NCBI GenBank assembly: GCA_937944445.1
Contig: CALDYP010000088.1
Coordinates: 1-39,867, forward strand
Direction of reading: 5' to 3'
DNA: 39,867 bases
Origin: an uncultured Anaerolineae bacterium
Lineage (GTDB): Bacteria > Chloroflexota > Anaerolineae > Aggregatilineales > Phototrophicaceae
Shown one piece after another: positions 39,581 through 39,867 of the stretch (position 1 is the first letter of the stretch; each line of letters begins with the position of its first letter). Both the position numbers and the translations under genes were made by a program. The notes under the pieces are model-generated. The model had not been told where the DNA came from and searched no databases. It was given only the letters and a program-made list of their open reading frames with translations.

Positions 39581-39867
39581 AGTAGGGACAGGGCCTGCCC
39601 TGTCCGTTTTTCTGTGGCCTTTCTCGACGGCGAAAGGGATGGGGGATGAGGCTCCCCAACGGACGCGACAGGTCGCCTCCCTACTCGGCGTGTGCCCTGC
39701 CCTAGTAGGGACAGGGCCTGCCCTGTCCGTTTTTCTGTGGTCTTTCTCGACGGCGAAAGGGATGGGGGATGAGGCTCCTCAACGGACGCGACAGGTCGCG
39801 TCCCTACTCGGCGTGTGCCTTGCCTTAGTCGGGACAGGGCCTGCCCTGTCCGTTTTTCTGTGGTCTT
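39581..39867. repeat. 123-bp tandem repeat array, 2 full copies plus a third cut by the window end
   Basis: Copies begin near 39581, 39704 and 39827. Each holds GGACAGGGCCTGCCCTGTCC (39586-39605, 39709-39728, 39832-39851), GTTTTTCTGTGG, CTTTCTCGACGGCGAAAGGGATGGGGGATGAGGC, and GGACGCGACAGGTCGCGTCC (39784-39803; one mismatch in the first copy at 39661-39680) with CTACTCGGCGTGTGCC. The window ends inside the third copy. Confidence 0.9.

Overview
The window is GC-rich bacterial chromosome and most resembles a member of the Chloroflexota (Anaerolineae-like). The indications are lipoproteins with 'ITATP..PTP' and Pro-Thr linkers, an EF-G of the second (FusA2-like) type, a GH57 rather than GH13 glycogen branching enzyme next to glgA and glgC, and a free-standing CBM48 protein. 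The phylum is an inference from gene style; there is no rRNA or other decisive marker. No tRNA, insertion sequence, prophage or CRISPR array was seen.

Layout. 1-355: tandem palindromic repeats, then a good sigma70-type promoter. 356-7726: EF-G-like GTPase, ftsH (convergent with it), an unrecognised 256-residue protein, and a YyaL/DUF255 thioredoxin-fold protein. 7727-10413: alpha-glucan phosphorylase behind a leader with two interleaved helices. 10414-11360: a repeat-rich gap, a single-domain response regulator and its classic terminator. 11397-15056 (minus): a TPR lytic transglycosylase lipoprotein, a small unknown protein and a DEDDh exonuclease. 15320-17277: the CBM48 protein and a GT-C membrane glycosyltransferase. 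17274-22271: ferredoxin-NADP reductase, a WD40 propeller and RecD2 helicase. 22400-28824 (minus): receiver, histidine kinase, GH57 branching enzyme, glgA, glgC. 29251-31458 (plus): a paralogous receiver, a degenerate NERD-like membrane protein and a multi-spanning membrane protein. 31455-34070 (minus): PHP phosphoesterase, GT4 glycosyltransferase, methylglyoxal synthase, GDCCVxC protein. 34173-39423: M23 peptidase, a membrane sensor kinase lacking a normal H-box, a cytochrome c lipoprotein and a B12-binding radical SAM protein. 39424-39867: tandem repeats running off the window.

How it fits together. The main theme is storage glucan: ADP-glucose synthesis (GlgC), chain elongation (GlgA), branching (GH57), phosphorolysis (GlgP) and a possible glycogen-binding adaptor (CBM48). 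Methylglyoxal synthase is a possible overflow valve for the triose phosphates downstream. A receiver/kinase pair lies directly upstream of the glycogen operon and a diverging receiver paralogue heads a membrane-protein operon. None of the three receivers has an output domain, so any signalling would run through protein contacts or a relay.

The intergenic gaps hold a mosaic of short palindromic modules (20-bp GGAC...GTCC palindromes, a CCGAGTGC hairpin, and GGGATGAGGC tails). Both window ends lie inside tandem arrays of these modules, which suggests that an assembly stopped there. I found no complete new defence or mobile system. The most novel-looking items are the glgP leader, the modular palindrome family, the H-box-less kinase, and the divergent receiver/NERD-like locus.
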